Part shown: piece by piece, positions 16,742 through 25,378 of the stretch
Layout of the letters: every line of letters starts with the position of its first letter
How positions within the stretch are numbered: the first letter of the stretch is position 1
Assembly (NCBI GenBank): GCA_020635855.1
Contig: JACJYZ010000002.1
Coordinates: 1,798,001 to 1,862,000 of the forward strand
From: Flavobacteriales bacterium
GTDB taxonomy: Bacteria > Bacteroidota > Bacteroidia > JACJYZ01
DNA length: 64,000 bases
Direction of reading: 5' to 3'
Made by a program: the position numbers and the translations under genes
The notes under the pieces: generated by a model
Seen by the model: the letters and a program-made list of their open reading frames with translations, nothing else
What the model was told of the DNA's origin: nothing
Database searches by the model: none

Positions 16742-16785
16742 ATGACTATTGACTATTGACTATTGACTAATGACTTACGACTTAA
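16742..16785 (+). repeat. Short heptamer array (TGACTAT) running into the GT4 gene end
   Basis: Units TGACTAT, TGACTAT, TGACTAT, TGACTAA, TGACTTA follow block A. Read on the minus strand they encode the last residues (KSLVNSQ) and stop of the GT4 gene, so the repeat supplies the stop codon. Confidence 0.85.
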
Positions 16786-17823
16786 TCGTTCATACTCCCT
16801 CCCGTACGATTCCACCATCGATGCAACCGAATGCACGATATTCCCGGAAGTACGTGGAGGCATCTGCAGAAAAGCCTGCACTGCATCCGCTAATTCAGGG
16901 CAGGTGTTCCCGACATGCCAGTGATCGCCCACAGCGTTATCTCCTACCGGGCGGGTCACCACCCGCATGCCCTGGCTCAATGCCTCGAAGGGCACCATGC
17001 CGAATCCTTCGTACAGGGAGGGTTGCAAAAGCACTTTGCTTCGCTTCATCCACCTGATCACTTCATCACGCGGCACCTGACCGGCAAGCACAATGTTCTT
17101 TTGCAAACCCGCGTCGTTGATCTTCCGCATAAGCATCGACCGTTCCGGCCCGTCGCCCAGGATCACTGCACGCAAGTTTGGATGACCGGCTATGAGTGTT
17201 CCCACCACATCCACAAAATCTCCGAAGGCCTTGCCCGGCACCAGGGATCCCACACCCAGCACATCCACATCCCTTTCCATGCCACCCTCACTCAGCTGTA
17301 TATGATGCGCAATCGGAATCACTGCATCAGCCCGCCTGCCCGTTGTGTTCGCAAAGGCCTGGTCCTGACGGTTACATAAAGCCACGCAATGAACCGAACG
17401 CATGCCTGGCAGTTTCAGGTAGGCATTGGATGGCAATGCATCCTGCCCCATCATCGTGCATACATGGGGAATTCCGTGTCGCTTTGACCATCGGGATGCA
17501 AGCCAGGCTGCCTCGGTCAGCCACATGGAATGAATGAGGGTCAGCTTCGGCATCGATCGGAAATAGCGACCGGCCTGTGCCCATGCCATCAGCCTGAATG
17601 GAAAGCGCCGATCTTCTCCGCCGCAAGGATACACACGGATGCCATGCCAGTCGTACGGTTCGCGGGTATATGGATACTGCAAGGTAATCACGGAATGCCT
17701 GACACCCGGAGCCGCCTGTTGCAACCCGAACACCAGGTCCTGTACACCTGGTACGCACGTGGTGTCATTTTCATCGGCGGGGAATCCGGGGACAACAAAA
17801 AGAATGTGATCAACGGATTTCAT
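16753..17823 (-). CDS. GT4-family glycosyltransferase
   Basis: GT-B fold retaining glycosyltransferase of 356 residues. The C-terminal half shows LGVGSLVPGKAF, ILGDGPER and the EGFGMVPFEAL E-x7-E motif that binds the nucleotide sugar. The N-terminal half is the acceptor domain. The ATG at 17823 lies just inside the 3' end of the upstream GT-C gene, giving a 14-base overlap. The final ten or so codons are formed by the intergenic heptamer array, and the enzyme would be complete without them. Probable role: glycan or glycolipid assembly together with the adjacent GT-C protein. Confidence 0.88.
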   Translation of the reverse strand: MKSVDHILFVVPGFPADENDTTCVPGVQDLVFGLQQAAPGVRHSVITLQYPYTREPYDWHGIRVYPCGGEDRRFPFRLMAWAQAGRYFRSMPKLTLIHSMWLTEAAWLASRWSKRHGIPHVCTMMGQDALPSNAYLKLPGMRSVHCVALCNRQDQAFANTTGRRADAVIPIAHHIQLSEGGMERDVDVLGVGSLVPGKAFGDFVDVVGTLIAGHPNLRAVILGDGPERSMLMRKINDAGLQKNIVLAGQVPRDEVIRWMKRSKVLLQPSLYEGFGMVPFEALSQGMRVVTRPVGDNAVGDHWHVGNTCPELADAVQAFLQMPPRTSGNIVHSVASMVESYGREYERLSRKSLVNSQ

Positions 17824-19234
17824 AGAGGATCCATCCTTCGGCCAATGATGCATTCACATGGTCAAGTTCAAACTGGTCTTTGATTTCCTGCCAGTGACGC
17901 ATCGGGTTTTGACCGGCCCATTGAGACGAGAAAACATCACCGTTCAGCAGCAGAAAATCGCCGGGTTGAACAATACCAATATCATCCTGCCAGATATCTG
18001 TCATGGGATTCTTCACCCCGTATGTGGTTAATGCAGGTTGCATACCAAACACGTACAAAGTGTGGCCCGGAGGCACCAGGCGAATGACCTCTGTGGCCGC
18101 TTGTTTTTCTTCCCTGCAATACCTGACAAACGAAGAGAAAGAATAGGCAAACAAGGCGAACTGCAACAACAGCAAAACCACACATCCGAACACACGCAAA
18201 CCGGCCATCTGGCTGAACCAGTTCCAGGCCCTTGTAAAAGCGGGATAGAACAGCAACACAACCACAGGAAAAGCCAGAACGAAAAACCGCTGATTCTGGA
18301 ACGGGATGCCTCCGAGAAACACTACATATAAAATCACCGAAAACCACAACCAGTTGGCCGGGCGTTTGGAGAAGTCCTTTTTTCTCAAAAAAGGCAGCAA
18401 CGGCACACTGATCATCAGGTACCCCGCGTGCCCGAATACCGACAGCATATACATGCCATTGGGTACGGTATATTGCATCCTGCCTGTTGCATCGAATGTG
18501 TTTTTAAAAAGGTTGAAGGGCGACCACTCCTGCAACAGCTCATGGCTTTGCACCACAGGCCCCGAGCGATTAAACCACCATTGCGGCAATGCGACCAGCA
18601 CCGCGGCCAGAATCACACCGGCCACATGTTTCACTTTCCATTCTGTGGCACCCGTACCTACCTGCATCAACAGCAACGGTGCCAGCAACACAGCCACAGG
18701 GAGCCGCGTGCATACCGCAGCCATGGCAAATACACCAGCGAGCCAGATATCCAATGACCTGCCGCTTGTGTAAAACCGGATCCGTCGATCCAATGCCAGC
18801 ATAAAAAAGGCCGTAGCGGTCATATCCGACATCACAAACAAAGATGCCCGCATAAAGTATGGGGCAAACAACAATGTCAGTATTACATAGAGTTGAACCG
18901 GAGGGCCGGTTGTTTTGTGGATCTTGGGTATCAGCTGAACCACCAAGGTTATCACCACGGCGAATGCCATCATGGATACCATCTGCATAACAGCAGCGGT
19001 GTGCACGGTGAACCAGGAGGCCAGCGCACCAATCAAAGGATACATCACGGGCCAGAAGAAAGCCCCTGGATGTGACCCGCCTTTCAGGTAATCACGTATG
19101 GCCAGGGCATAATGAAAATACGTATGACTGTCCTGGCCATAAAGTCCGTTAAACCCGGTCAGACGTAGCCCGAACCAAAGCCCCAGCACAAGTCCGAAGG
19201 CACACTCTACACCGTATTTCCTGATCCAGTTCAC
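17810..19234 (-). CDS. GT-C-type polytopic membrane protein, probable polyprenyl-linked glycosyltransferase
   Basis: A 474-residue protein with about ten to eleven membrane helices. The first periplasmic loop carries GQDSHTYFHYA with an acidic residue and a histidine, the expected catalytic position of GT39/GT83-like enzymes, and later a soluble C-terminal stretch of about 100 residues follows. It has no closer recognisable name. It starts a two-gene unit with the GT4 gene. The upstream 19235-19305 spacer holds short TTAGATGTTA-type repeats, and no consensus promoter stands out. Confidence 0.72.
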   Translation of the reverse strand: MNWIRKYGVECAFGLVLGLWFGLRLTGFNGLYGQDSHTYFHYALAIRDYLKGGSHPGAFFWPVMYPLIGALASWFTVHTAAVMQMVSMMAFAVVITLVVQLIPKIHKTTGPPVQLYVILTLLFAPYFMRASLFVMSDMTATAFFMLALDRRIRFYTSGRSLDIWLAGVFAMAAVCTRLPVAVLLAPLLLMQVGTGATEWKVKHVAGVILAAVLVALPQWWFNRSGPVVQSHELLQEWSPFNLFKNTFDATGRMQYTVPNGMYMLSVFGHAGYLMISVPLLPFLRKKDFSKRPANWLWFSVILYVVFLGGIPFQNQRFFVLAFPVVVLLFYPAFTRAWNWFSQMAGLRVFGCVVLLLLQFALFAYSFSSFVRYCREEKQAATEVIRLVPPGHTLYVFGMQPALTTYGVKNPMTDIWQDDIGIVQPGDFLLLNGDVFSSQWAGQNPMRHWQEIKDQFELDHVNASLAEGWILYEIR

Positions 19235-19243
19235 AGAAGAAAT

Positions 19244-19283
19244 TAGATGTTAAATTTTAGATGTTAGAAATTAGGATATGACG
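19244..19283 (+). repeat. Short AT-rich repeat (TTAGATGTTAGAAATTAGG type)
   Basis: Imperfect copies of TTAGATGTTA are seen between the GT-C gene and the methyltransferase gene; related units recur at 29165-29199, 61985-62005 and 62630-62650. Confidence 0.6.
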
Positions 19284-19305
19284 GCGGGCAAACGAAAAAC
19301 AAATT

Positions 19306-20055
19306 TCACTCCCCAAGACGGATTTTCAGCCAGGGAAACGGAATATCTTTCCACCGAAGGGCCTTTCTCCAGCCACCATACCAGTACATAACTTCCACCG
19401 GATAAGGCTCAAATGAAAACAATCCGTGACAAAAGTAACGTTCACACATCGCCTCCACACCCAGGTTTTCGTAATATTTACGACTCCGCTCCCTGGCAGC
19501 ATCCACCTCCGTTTGTTTATACATAGGTGAATCCAGCACATGCAGTTCGCCGCCCGGGGTAGCAAAGTATTTCAATCGGTTCAACAGGGCAGGCACATCC
19601 GGAAAATACTGGATGCTGCTGTTCAGTATGATCACATCAAAATATGCCGGAGGGAAGATGTCCTGAAAAACATCACCGTAACAAAAATGGATACCTGCAC
19701 CCTTGAATACCCTTGCCGCCTGTTCCAGCTCAACGGTATTCATATCAAGGCCGACCACTTCGGTATTGATCTTTCTGCGCATGGCGAAAGAAAACCAACC
19801 GTTTCCGCACCCCAGGTCGAGGACGCGACCGGGTGAACATGTACCAAGGTAATTCAGGAAACGCATCATTGATTTTTTTCTCAGTTGCCACTCCTCCGCA
19901 TGTACATGGCGTTTGGGCAGATCGGGGAGTCCGCAAACCTCCTTGTCGGTATACAGCCTGCTTTCCCGTTCCCTTACTTTCAGGTAAACTTCTTCGAACG
20001 GGAGCCGCTTGCTGAGCAAACGAACACCGTTCACAACTTCCAACTCATGATTCAT
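19306..20055 (-). CDS. Class I SAM methyltransferase
   Basis: A 249-residue methyltransferase. Motif I is LDLGCGNGWFSF near residue 78, motif II GLDMN near 100 and motif IV-like DVIILNSSIQYF near 141. The last 70 residues are rich in Tyr and Trp and may form the substrate pocket. The ATG at 20055 overlaps the stop of the preceding radical SAM gene by four bases, which fixes the start; an in-frame extension to 20166 is rejected. Last gene of the unit that starts at 25026. It resembles methyltransferases of secondary-metabolite and glycan clusters. Substrate unknown. Confidence 0.85.
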   Translation of the reverse strand: MNHELEVVNGVRLLSKRLPFEEVYLKVRERESRLYTDKEVCGLPDLPKRHVHAEEWQLRKKSMMRFLNYLGTCSPGRVLDLGCGNGWFSFAMRRKINTEVVGLDMNTVELEQAARVFKGAGIHFCYGDVFQDIFPPAYFDVIILNSSIQYFPDVPALLNRLKYFATPGGELHVLDSPMYKQTEVDAARERSRKYYENLGVEAMCERYFCHGLFSFEPYPVEVMYWYGGWRKALRWKDIPFPWLKIRLGE

Positions 20056-21449
20056 TTTCCGTACGTTTTGTAGTACCACATTCCCAGGCGTGCTGCGCCT
20101 GAAGCCAATCTCTTCTTTATCGCGTACGGACGCAATGCATGCCCTTGCTTTCGGGCCTTCTCCCACTCCACTTCGTTCACCACATGGCGAACTGCAAAAT
20201 CGTAATATTTTCTTTGATATGTTCGAATAAAATCAAGATCCCTGTCGGTGGTCGTCGCCCAGTCGCCCGAAGCAAGCACCTTTCCATCCAACTCCCGGTG
20301 CATGGATGTTCCCCGGATCGGGTAGGCCACCGTGATGGTAAATTGATCCGGCAATGACGATTTAAGATGACGAACCGTTTCCCGGATATCCGCTTCGGTT
20401 TCTCCCGGATACCCCAGCATGATGAAAGTACCCGCCTCGATCCCATGGCGGCGTGCAGCCCTGATCATATCCCGCACATGCAACACGTCCACACGGCGGT
20501 CCATCGCATCAATCACATCCTGCGACCCCGACTCGGCACCGATCCATATCCGGAAGCACCCCATGGCTTTCAGGATACCCAATACTTCTTCGTTCATCCG
20601 GTCGGCACGTGTGATGCATTCGAATTTCACTTTCAACCGGCGCGATGACAACTCCTCTGCCAACGAAGCCAGCCAACGGTAACTGACGGTGAACACATCA
20701 TCCACAAACCAGAAGGTATCCGGCGCAAAACGTTCACTCAGGTATGCCAGTTCATCTGCAACGTGTGCGGGAGAACGGCGCCGGTAGCTTTGTCCGTATA
20801 CCGCCGTACTGCACCACTTGCATGTATACGGGCATCCGCGCTGCGTACTGACCGACATGGCACTGTGACCATGGTGGTGTTTCCAGGTATTAAGATAGGC
20901 CTGCATGTCCACCGACTCCCGGTCGGGATAAGGCAACACATCGAGGTTTCTTACTTTTTCGCGGGCAGGGTTCCGCACTACTTTTCCATCCTTCATCCAG
21001 GCAATGCCGGGAAGAGAACACCACCCTGTATCGTTGCTTCGCCACGCTGCGAGAAGCGCAGCTGCCGTTTCCTCACCTTCTCCCACAACCGCAGCATCAG
21101 CGCCGTGACCTAGGTATCCTTCCAGGTTGTGGGTCACATCGGGTCCACCCACCAGTATGCGTGTTCCCTGCAACGAAGGTTCATTCCGGATCCACTTCAT
21201 GATTTCAACAATGCGGGGCTTCGTCATCAGGTTTGCATACAGTCCGATCACCGGTGGCATCTTTTCAAGGATATATGCTTTTTGTGCATCAAAGGATGAG
21301 AACGTGGTATCCAGCACATCCACATAAAACCCTTGTTGTTTGAGGTATGCCGACACATAAAGGATACCCAGTGGAGGATATGGCTTCATGATCTTCTGCT
21401 CCCTGGGATCATCCGCCAGGCAATAACCGTGTGTCAGCAGGATATCCAT
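20052..21449 (-). CDS. B12-binding-domain radical SAM protein (paralogue 2)
   Basis: A 465-residue protein with an N-terminal cobalamin-binding-like domain (VGGPDVTHN near 99, VVGEGEE near 121) and a radical SAM core with C206-x3-C210-x2-C213 in RGCPYTCKWC. It is clearly paralogous to the protein at 22234-23697: both start LLTHGYC/LLSHAYF, share KPYPPLG, and share the sequence after the cluster (YGQSYRRRSP against YGNRYHSRSP). The start ATG shares one base with the stop of the upstream methyltransferase gene (TGATG). Class B radical SAM methylation or a carbon-skeleton reaction is likely; the substrate is unknown. Confidence 0.92.
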   Translation of the reverse strand: MDILLTHGYCLADDPREQKIMKPYPPLGILYVSAYLKQQGFYVDVLDTTFSSFDAQKAYILEKMPPVIGLYANLMTKPRIVEIMKWIRNEPSLQGTRILVGGPDVTHNLEGYLGHGADAAVVGEGEETAAALLAAWRSNDTGWCSLPGIAWMKDGKVVRNPAREKVRNLDVLPYPDRESVDMQAYLNTWKHHHGHSAMSVSTQRGCPYTCKWCSTAVYGQSYRRRSPAHVADELAYLSERFAPDTFWFVDDVFTVSYRWLASLAEELSSRRLKVKFECITRADRMNEEVLGILKAMGCFRIWIGAESGSQDVIDAMDRRVDVLHVRDMIRAARRHGIEAGTFIMLGYPGETEADIRETVRHLKSSLPDQFTITVAYPIRGTSMHRELDGKVLASGDWATTTDRDLDFIRTYQRKYYDFAVRHVVNEVEWEKARKQGHALRPYAIKKRLASGAARLGMWYYKTYGK

Positions 21450-22255
21450 CAGTTTCTTCTGAGTGCAATCAGGTAATGATCCGACAGGTAGGAAAGAAAC
21501 GATCTGTGGATCAGATTCCGGTCCCTGCGTGCAAGCGACGACAAGGCATCGGGGTTCTCATTAAAATAAGATTCCATAAAGGAGGGTGGCACAAAGAATC
21601 CCACCGGTTGCGTTTCAATGATCGAAAAATGCCGTGACAACAGTTTGCCAATCCGGGCCGGCGTATAGTACCATGTATCCACATGTCCATCTCCTACCCT
21701 GGCCCGCACAGGGCCCTTCTTCCATCGCCTGCCCATGGACAACCATCGCAACCGCACAGCGAAGTAGAACATCTCCCACAGGCATACGGGCGGCATGATC
21801 ACCGCCACCACCAATCCGCCTGCCGGCAACGCTTCATACAACCTGGCAGAAAGCGAAACAAGGTCGGCGGGCGACAAACAATTCCATCCGCCGAAATCCG
21901 AAAACACCGCATCAGAGGGAGGGAGCACATCATCCGTATTGCACATATCCAGCTGCCTGAAACGGATGCCATGAATGGCTGCTTTTTCGCTTTTGGTTCT
22001 CGCTACATCCAGCATGGGTTTTGACCGGTCCGTGGCAGTCACGTGGTGTCCGCGGCTGGCCAGGAACATGGCATCGGTTCCGGTTCCACAATTCAACTCC
22101 AGGATGTGAAGAGGAAGCGTTCCGGGAAAATGCCGGTCCAGCGCATCCCATACCATGGCACGCTGGTACCTGCCGATACGGGTTTGCGTAAAATCCGTAT
22201 CATAGGCATCTGCCACACCATCAAAAGGCGCGCTTATGCTTCCGTTGTTTCCCAT
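21449..22255 (-). CDS. Class I SAM methyltransferase
   Basis: A 268-residue methyltransferase beginning FDGVADAYD, the typical N-terminal helix of Methyltransf_11/25 enzymes. Motif I is ELNCGTGTDAMFLA near residue 53 and motif II VTATDRSKPML near 72; DAVFSDFGGWNCL near 114 is the motif IV region. The C-terminal half has hydrophobic and basic segments that could contact membranes. It sits between the two paralogous radical SAM genes, overlapping both (22 bases and 1 base). Such tight spacing suggests stoichiometric expression with them. Confidence 0.88.
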   Translation of the reverse strand: MGNNGSISAPFDGVADAYDTDFTQTRIGRYQRAMVWDALDRHFPGTLPLHILELNCGTGTDAMFLASRGHHVTATDRSKPMLDVARTKSEKAAIHGIRFRQLDMCNTDDVLPPSDAVFSDFGGWNCLSPADLVSLSARLYEALPAGGLVVAVIMPPVCLWEMFYFAVRLRWLSMGRRWKKGPVRARVGDGHVDTWYYTPARIGKLLSRHFSIIETQPVGFFVPPSFMESYFNENPDALSSLARRDRNLIHRSFLSYLSDHYLIALRRN

Positions 22256-23697
22256 TTTCGCATGCTTCCTGCATCCAGCCAGGAAGCAGGGTAGTAATAC
22301 AACAATGACAAAGCTGTTCTCAGGGAATTGCGTTCAATCTTTCCAGGTGACACCAGCAACTGTTTCATTTTTCTGCGCGCCTGGCTGCGCCTGAACCTTT
22401 TGTGCATATAGCGATGCAACCGGCGGTAGTATTCCGGAGGGAACGTGCTGCGGAACATCAATGCCAGGTCATCCGAATCCACCCAGTTGGCCTTGGCCGA
22501 CAGCTCGGCCTTTACCCTTTCATGAAACGGTGTTCCGGGCAAGGGATAGGAAACGGATATGCCGATGTCGTCCGGCATGAGCTCATCCACCATGGCCATT
22601 GTTTTGCGGATGTCTTCCCTGGTTTCTCCGGGGTAGCCCAGCTGTAAAAAAAATCCCACACGGATGCCGTGGCGTTGCATGGCCCTGGTTGCGGCATGAA
22701 TCTGTTCAACCGTGGTTCCCTTGTCCATGGCATCCAGCACATGCTGCGATCCCGACTCGGCGCCCACCCATATCTCTTCGGCGCCTGACGATGCCAGCGC
22801 CTGGAGGGTGTCATCCTGTAGCAACAGATCCACCCGCGACTGGATCTTATACCGCGGACGCACACCTTCTTTATCCAATGCCTCCCGAAAACGTTGCACC
22901 CATCCAGGCTTCAGTCCGAAAATATCATCGCTCATCCAAAAATGAGTGGCACCGTGTTCCTTCATCAACATGGCCATTTCCGCTGCCACTCTTTCCGGCG
23001 ACCGCGAATGGTAGCGGTTCCCGTAGATGGGTTTGGCGCACCAGTTGCATTTAAACGGACAACCGCGTGTGGTGGCCATATTGAGAGAGAAGTATCCGTG
23101 CGCCTTTTTCCATATCGACCGGTACGCGTCCATGTTCACCAGGTCCCAGGCCGGATCGGGCAACACATCAAGGTCGCGCAACACCTCACGTGGCGCTGTT
23201 TTTTTCAACGTCCCATTTTCCAGGTATGCCAGTCCGGGTATTCCGGCCGGATTGTACGTTCCGCTTTCCAAACCATGGAGGACTTCCTTCAGTGTGTATT
23301 CTCCTTCACCGATAATCACCGCATCGGCACCCTGTTCAAGGTACATGGCGGCGTGGTCGGTGGCATCGGAACCGGAAACCAGCACATGACACCCCCTCTG
23401 TTTGGCCATGCGGATCATTTCAAACGCGGCATCGCGCATGGCGGTGAGGCACATCTTGGTGAGGTAGTTGAATCCGTCGTCGTACAACACCAGCACATCC
23501 GGTTTGGAAGAAAGATGAGTTGCAATGCCGTCAGGCCCCGCGGCCAGGTTGCTGTCGAAAAAATCCAGCGGAAATCCCTCCGACCGGATCACCGATGCGG
23601 CGTACAGCGTACCCAATGGAGGATACGGTTTTGCCGTGGCCCATTGTTTGGGATCCAGTTGATAGAAGTAAGCATGTGACAGGAGGACGCGAAGCAT
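22234..23697 (-). CDS. B12-binding-domain radical SAM protein (paralogue 1)
   Basis: A 487-residue protein with an N-terminal cobalamin-binding-like domain (LVSGSDATDH near 106, VIIGEGEYT near 127) and a radical SAM core with C213-x3-C217-x2-C220 in RGCPFKCNWC. The ATG at 23697 lies two bases after the stop of the nucleotidyltransferase-fold gene and aligns with the start of its paralogue, so the 59-residue in-frame extension is rejected. Cluster and core motifs are intact, so it should be active. See its paralogue at 20052-21449. Confidence 0.92.
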   Translation of the reverse strand: MLRVLLSHAYFYQLDPKQWATAKPYPPLGTLYAASVIRSEGFPLDFFDSNLAAGPDGIATHLSSKPDVLVLYDDGFNYLTKMCLTAMRDAAFEMIRMAKQRGCHVLVSGSDATDHAAMYLEQGADAVIIGEGEYTLKEVLHGLESGTYNPAGIPGLAYLENGTLKKTAPREVLRDLDVLPDPAWDLVNMDAYRSIWKKAHGYFSLNMATTRGCPFKCNWCAKPIYGNRYHSRSPERVAAEMAMLMKEHGATHFWMSDDIFGLKPGWVQRFREALDKEGVRPRYKIQSRVDLLLQDDTLQALASSGAEEIWVGAESGSQHVLDAMDKGTTVEQIHAATRAMQRHGIRVGFFLQLGYPGETREDIRKTMAMVDELMPDDIGISVSYPLPGTPFHERVKAELSAKANWVDSDDLALMFRSTFPPEYYRRLHRYMHKRFRRSQARRKMKQLLVSPGKIERNSLRTALSLLYYYPASWLDAGSMRKWETTEA

Positions 23698-23699
23698 GC

Positions 23700-24674
23700 C
23701 TATGGGATTTCTAGTGGGATGGCAAGATCCTGTTCCAGCTTTTTCACGCGGGCCATGAACCGGCCGAGTACGCGTTTCTGGAAATGTTGCGGATGATGTT
23801 TCGACACATACCGCCTGGATTTCATGGCCACCTGAAAATCCTCCGTTTTGAAATGACTGAATTTCTTTTCCCACACCCGCATGGTGATCCGCATGAAGCG
23901 ATGATCAAGAAAATCACCGAATGCGCCCTTCAGCAGATATTCACCCATGCGCTTCCACCATCCCTTCCGTGCAGGGTCGGAAAGGGTTGCTTCCGCAGCA
24001 GACAATGCGTTGGGCAGATGCGCATGCATCCACGGGTTGGCGTCCATCAGCCGGCGGTATACCTCTGCACCTGAAAGGGGCATCAGTGTTGCCAGCTCGG
24101 TTGCCGTGAAATGATTTTGTTCTTCGATCCGGAGGTGATCGGTATCAATGAAATAATTCAGGCAAAAGTATTTGTATGAATTCAGGAGGAAGACCTTCTT
24201 GAAAGCGATCAGCAATGTGCGTGCAATCCACAACCGGCCCGGGCGGGTAACAATGAAGAAATCAACATCCGCATCCCGGTCAAAGTAGTTTTTCGATAGG
24301 GATCCCGACAGGCACACGCATTCCACAAACGGGAAAGCGGTGATCAGTCTGGCCCTGCGCAAAGCGACCGGCATTACGGATGCCGCCATGGCATTTCCTT
24401 TTTCCCGGCGGGCAACCAACGCCGGATCACCATGAAGCGAATAGTACGCACCTATCTTGTGAACCTTGCCGGAAACAACCAGTTGCTGAAGAACGGCATC
24501 CAGCCTGGCCGGATCTTTTTCAACAACCGGCAGAAAGCGGCCTATTTCAGGTTGCGTAAGGGGATATTTGAAAACGTCAAAGTAAGCCAGCGCACGCAGG
24601 ATAGACATATCCAGCGATTTCAAATGCTGTTCAGTTCCGGCATCAGGCAAACGTATGTCGCCATGCGCCATCAA
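23700..24674 (-). CDS. Nucleotidyltransferase-fold protein with N-terminal winged helix
   Basis: A 324-residue protein. Residues 22-80 look like a winged helix (ILRALAYFDVFKYPLTQPEIGRFL). Residues 117-145 carry the polymerase-beta nucleotidyltransferase signature: GS at 124-125, then D136-V-D138 in DRDADVDFFIV, which would bind two metals. The C-terminal third is helical and basic. Members of this superfamily transfer nucleotides to sugars, antibiotics, proteins or RNA. It is the second gene of the unit 25026-19306. Its link to radical SAM and methyltransferase genes makes a biosynthetic role more likely than a toxin-antitoxin role. Family assigned by motif only. Confidence 0.75.
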   Translation of the reverse strand: MMAHGDIRLPDAGTEQHLKSLDMSILRALAYFDVFKYPLTQPEIGRFLPVVEKDPARLDAVLQQLVVSGKVHKIGAYYSLHGDPALVARREKGNAMAASVMPVALRRARLITAFPFVECVCLSGSLSKNYFDRDADVDFFIVTRPGRLWIARTLLIAFKKVFLLNSYKYFCLNYFIDTDHLRIEEQNHFTATELATLMPLSGAEVYRRLMDANPWMHAHLPNALSAAEATLSDPARKGWWKRMGEYLLKGAFGDFLDHRFMRITMRVWEKKFSHFKTEDFQVAMKSRRYVSKHHPQHFQKRVLGRFMARVKKLEQDLAIPLEIP

Positions 24675-24729
24675 GGCGAGGGAAGTGTGTGTGCGGCCAT
24701 CGGAAAAAGCAGGAGCGGTACCTTGCAGG

Positions 24730-25026
24730 TTATACCCTGAAGAGTTTCTTCATCTCCTCGTACGACCTTTCCAGATCCACGTGGATGTTTTCCCAGGGTT
24801 GTTCCGATTTCTGTGCTTCCAGTTTATCGCGAAGTTCATTCAGGTTGTCGAACATCAGCGCCACTTCTTCCAGGAAGGTATTGAAACGATTGCGGATGCC
24901 TTCGAACTTCAGTTCGTCAGAAGGCTGGTTGTTCCGCAGTTGATCCCGGAGGTCTTCCAGGTCGGCTTGTGCCCGTTTCAAACGTTCAATGATCTGGTCG
25001 GTGGTTTGAGCCAAAGTAGCTTCCAT
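24730..25026 (-). CDS. Small coiled-coil protein
   Basis: I do not recognise this 98-residue acidic protein. It is almost entirely helical with heptad spacing of Leu/Ile/Phe (for example in RLKRAQADLEDLRDQL), so a dimeric coiled coil is likely. It has no signal peptide. It is the first gene after a perfect TACCTTTG promoter element and 55 bases upstream of the nucleotidyltransferase-fold gene, so it probably leads the radical SAM operon. Confidence 0.7.
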   Translation of the reverse strand: MEATLAQTTDQIIERLKRAQADLEDLRDQLRNNQPSDELKFEGIRNRFNTFLEEVALMFDNLNELRDKLEAQKSEQPWENIHVDLERSYEEMKKLFRV

Positions 25027-25049
25027 GATTGCGTGTTTTGTGATCTTCT

Positions 25050-25057
25050 CAAAGGTA
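25050..25057 (-). promoter_or_regulatory. Promoter -7 element of the radical SAM operon
   Basis: Minus-strand TACCTTTG, 23 bases upstream of the ATG at 25026. It is the only consensus element before the run of closely packed genes down to 19306. Confidence 0.6.
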
Positions 25058-25082
25058 GAAAAGTTTTGAAAAGAAGCGATGC

Positions 25083-25209
25083 TAGTCAGAAGTCGTTAGT
25101 CGTTAGTCCTTAGTCAATACGCTGCGCTGTCAATGGCTCCCGTTGGTCGCGTCAATGGCATCCGACCACCTATTGACCCGCCTTCACTGTGTTACGGACG
25201 GGCAGGCCA
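25083..25209 (+). repeat. Short units plus block A repeat (long form)
   Basis: Starts with degenerate GTCGTTAGTC units (25090-25115), then block A in its long form, sharing about 90 bases with 102-186, including GGCTCCC, GTCGCGTCAATGG, CATCCG, CCACC, GTTACGGAC and GGCA. It runs directly into the heptamer array. Confidence 0.8.
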
Positions 25210-25293
25210 TTGACTATTGACTATTGACTATTGACTATTAACTATTGACTATTAACTATTGACTATTAACTATTAACTATTAACTATTAACTA
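25210..25293 (+). repeat. Heptamer tandem array, 12 units of TTRACTA
   Basis: Twelve perfect 7-base units, TTGACTA or TTAACTA, differing only at position 3. The array ends 25 bases before the -7 element of the DUF4139 gene. Confidence 0.95.
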
Positions 25294-25318
25294 TCAACCA
25301 TTACCCATCCGTCATTCG

Positions 25319-25326
25319 TAATTTTG
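25319..25326 (+). promoter_or_regulatory. Promoter -7 element of the DUF4139 gene
   Basis: TAATTTTG, a perfect TAnnTTTG match, 52 bases before the ATG at 25379, immediately after a CATTCGTAAT motif also found at 62030 and, as a variant, at 62693. Confidence 0.55.
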
Positions 25327-25378
25327 TGGAATCCATCAAACACCTGCATCTCACTAAAAAATCCAATCCGTACCAAAC

